64,000 nucleotides of DNA, from contig JAHHGU010000005.1 of NCBI GenBank assembly GCA_019359765.1, forward strand, positions 98,266 to 162,265. The letters run 5' to 3'. This DNA comes from Aphanothece sp. CMT-3BRIN-NPC111. GTDB lineage: Bacteria; Cyanobacteriota; Cyanobacteriia; Cyanobacteriales; JAHHGU01. The notes under the pieces are model-generated. The model saw only the letters and a list, made by a program, of their open reading frames with translations. It was not told the DNA's origin and made no database searches. Below are positions 62,918-64,000 of this stretch, piece by piece (position 1 is the first letter of the stretch; the number at the start of each line of letters is the position of its first letter). The translations under genes were made by a program, and so were the position numbers.

Positions 62918-64000
62918 ATGACTCGCTCATTGAAAGAACAACAAATTTATCCAAATTCAGAATTTTTTTTGCCAGTTCAAACTTCCAGAAGCGGTTCTAA
63001 TCGCCTTAAAGTACTTCTGGTTCCCTTAGCTCTTACCATCTCCCTCTGTGGAGGCATGAGTTGGTACGTTTGGGATTTGTACAATGCTTTTAAAAAAGTA
63101 CAAACTCACGATTTACGAGTTCAGGACTTAAGCAATCAAATTACTTATCTAGACGAGGTTTTGACGTCTAGTGCTCTTTTAACAGCTACTACGGGTAACA
63201 GACAATGGGAACAACGTTATCTTAGTTCTGTAACCAAATTAGATACTGCCATCTCTGAAGCGCAAGCACTATTGCCTAACGTCTTTAAAACCGAAGCATT
63301 TACTAAGAGCCATAACGCTAACGAGAAACTGGTGGAGATGGAAACCCAAGCCTTCAACTTTGTGCATCAAGGAAATCTCAAAGCTGCCCAATATATCCTA
63401 TCAAGTCCAGAGTACAAAAACCAAAAGGAAATTTACTCTGAAGGATTGTCAGAGACGACAAATGCTTTGAAGAAGTATGTGGAAGCAACTGTTCAGGCAA
63501 AATCTCAACAAGCATTTGCGATGATAGTGGCGATTGGAATTGCTCTTGGTATTTTACTGGTTGCCTGGATAGCTGTATTACGTATGATGAGAGAGTATAT
63601 CCAGGCAATTAACGATGCTGGCATGGCTATTTCTACAAGTTCCCATGAAATTGCTGCTACTGTAGAACAGCAGGAACGCGCCACAGCTATGCAAGCAGCT
63701 TCTGTCAATCAAACCACCACCACTATAGATGAACTAGGCGCTTCATCCCGCACTTCTGCCGAGCAAGCAGAGGTAGCAGCGGCAGGGGCGGCACAAGTTT
63801 TAGCCTTGGTTGATGGCGATCGCCATAACTCAGATGCGTTTGGGCAGTCTAGCCTGCAAGCCAAAGTTGGACAAATTACCGAGCAGATTTTACGTTTGAG
63901 CGAACAAACCCAACAGATCGGTTCGATTTCAACATTGGTTAGTGAACTAGCCAATCAAACCAATATGCTAGCTCTTAACGCCGCCGTTGAAGCAGTAAGA
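62918..64000 (+). CDS. methyl-accepting chemotaxis protein, 3' end outside window
   Basis: The first 361 residues of a chemoreceptor. A helix near residues 28-50 (LKVLLVPLALTISLCGGMSW) and another near 195-215 (AFAMIVAIGIALGILLVAWI) flank a ~145-residue helical sensor domain (EVLTSSALLTATTGNRQWEQ). After the second helix comes a signalling region (EIAATVEQQERATAMQAASV, NQTTTTIDELGASSRTSAEQ) and the start of the conserved hairpin (ANQTNMLALNAAVEA), at which the window ends. It is typical of Pil/Tax-type receptors that steer type IV pilus motility in cyanobacteria. The frame is open to base 64000. Confidence 0.9.
   Translation, partial: MTRSLKEQQIYPNSEFFLPVQTSRSGSNRLKVLLVPLALTISLCGGMSWYVWDLYNAFKKVQTHDLRVQDLSNQITYLDEVLTSSALLTATTGNRQWEQRYLSSVTKLDTAISEAQALLPNVFKTEAFTKSHNANEKLVEMETQAFNFVHQGNLKAAQYILSSPEYKNQKEIYSEGLSETTNALKKYVEATVQAKSQQAFAMIVAIGIALGILLVAWIAVLRMMREYIQAINDAGMAISTSSHEIAATVEQQERATAMQAASVNQTTTTIDELGASSRTSAEQAEVAAAGAAQVLALVDGDRHNSDAFGQSSLQAKVGQITEQILRLSEQTQQIGSISTLVSELANQTNMLALNAAVEAVR

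Overview
This window is chromosomal DNA of a cyanobacterium. The octamer GCGATCGC (HIP1) recurs in genes and spacers throughout. The gene set is cyanobacterial: a one-helix high-light-inducible protein, an aa3-type ctaC-ctaD-ctaE cluster beside ctaA-ctaB, the NAD(P)H-type glutamate synthase pair gltB/gltD, a GH100 invertase, a serine/threonine kinase fused to a GUN4 domain, and several families I know only from cyanobacteria. Interspersed palindromes and heptamer/octamer tandem repeats of the kind found in filamentous and large-genome cyanobacteria are common. I cannot name the species.

Layout. 1-6.4 kb: the 3' part of galE, two small hypothetical genes, a gamma-glutamyltransferase, and a translationally coupled pair of a MetOD1-like protein and a hybrid histidine kinase. 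6.9-9.6 kb: a three-gene unit (DJ-1/PfpI protein, four-helix membrane protein, LysE-type exporter) divergent from a LuxR-type regulator. 9.7-10.7 kb: decayed genes (a methyltransferase fragment and a frameshifted TPR gene). 10.7-13.9 kb: a TetR regulator, a flavoprotein monooxygenase and an aldo/keto reductase, with two near-identical 20-bp operator-like sites. 14-17.3 kb: a sugar-type ABC ATPase and an AT-rich KAP-like P-loop NTPase. 17.8-24.4 kb: hli, the cytochrome oxidase structural genes (minus strand) and the heme A synthesis genes (plus strand).

24.9-33.5 kb: the glutamate synthase operon, with gltB and gltD separated by about 2.4 kb. That insert carries an ApeA/HEPN-like gene, a RelE-type toxin-antitoxin pair and a 71-bp near-exact copy of the start of gltD. 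33.7-34.3 kb: hicB with a broken hicA and a second hicB remnant. 34.3-41.9 kb: the kinase-GUN4 protein, a DrrAB-type ABC exporter, peroxiredoxin Q, cobyric acid synthase and a 2Fe-2S ferredoxin. 42-52.4 kb: invertase, Old Yellow Enzyme-type reductase, a secreted protein with 47-residue repeats, a second LuxR regulator divergent from MAPEG and aldo/keto reductase genes, S4 protein, SDR, glutathionyl-hydroquinone reductase-like protein and an esterase. 53-64 kb: comB, a GrpB-family gene ending in an attC-like site (an apparent integron cassette), a predicted outer-membrane barrel, an Hpt protein, hisA, a ferritin-like protein, a beta-propeller/transglutaminase protein and the start of a chemotaxis receptor.

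Themes. Most genes are housekeeping or redox/detoxification functions. The accessory signal is concentrated in four places: the insert inside gltBD, the hic remnants, the AT-rich KAP-like NTPase, and the GrpB/attC cassette. These are the most likely sites of recent gene gain and of genome-defence functions. All assignments were made by reading the sequence; no database search was run.
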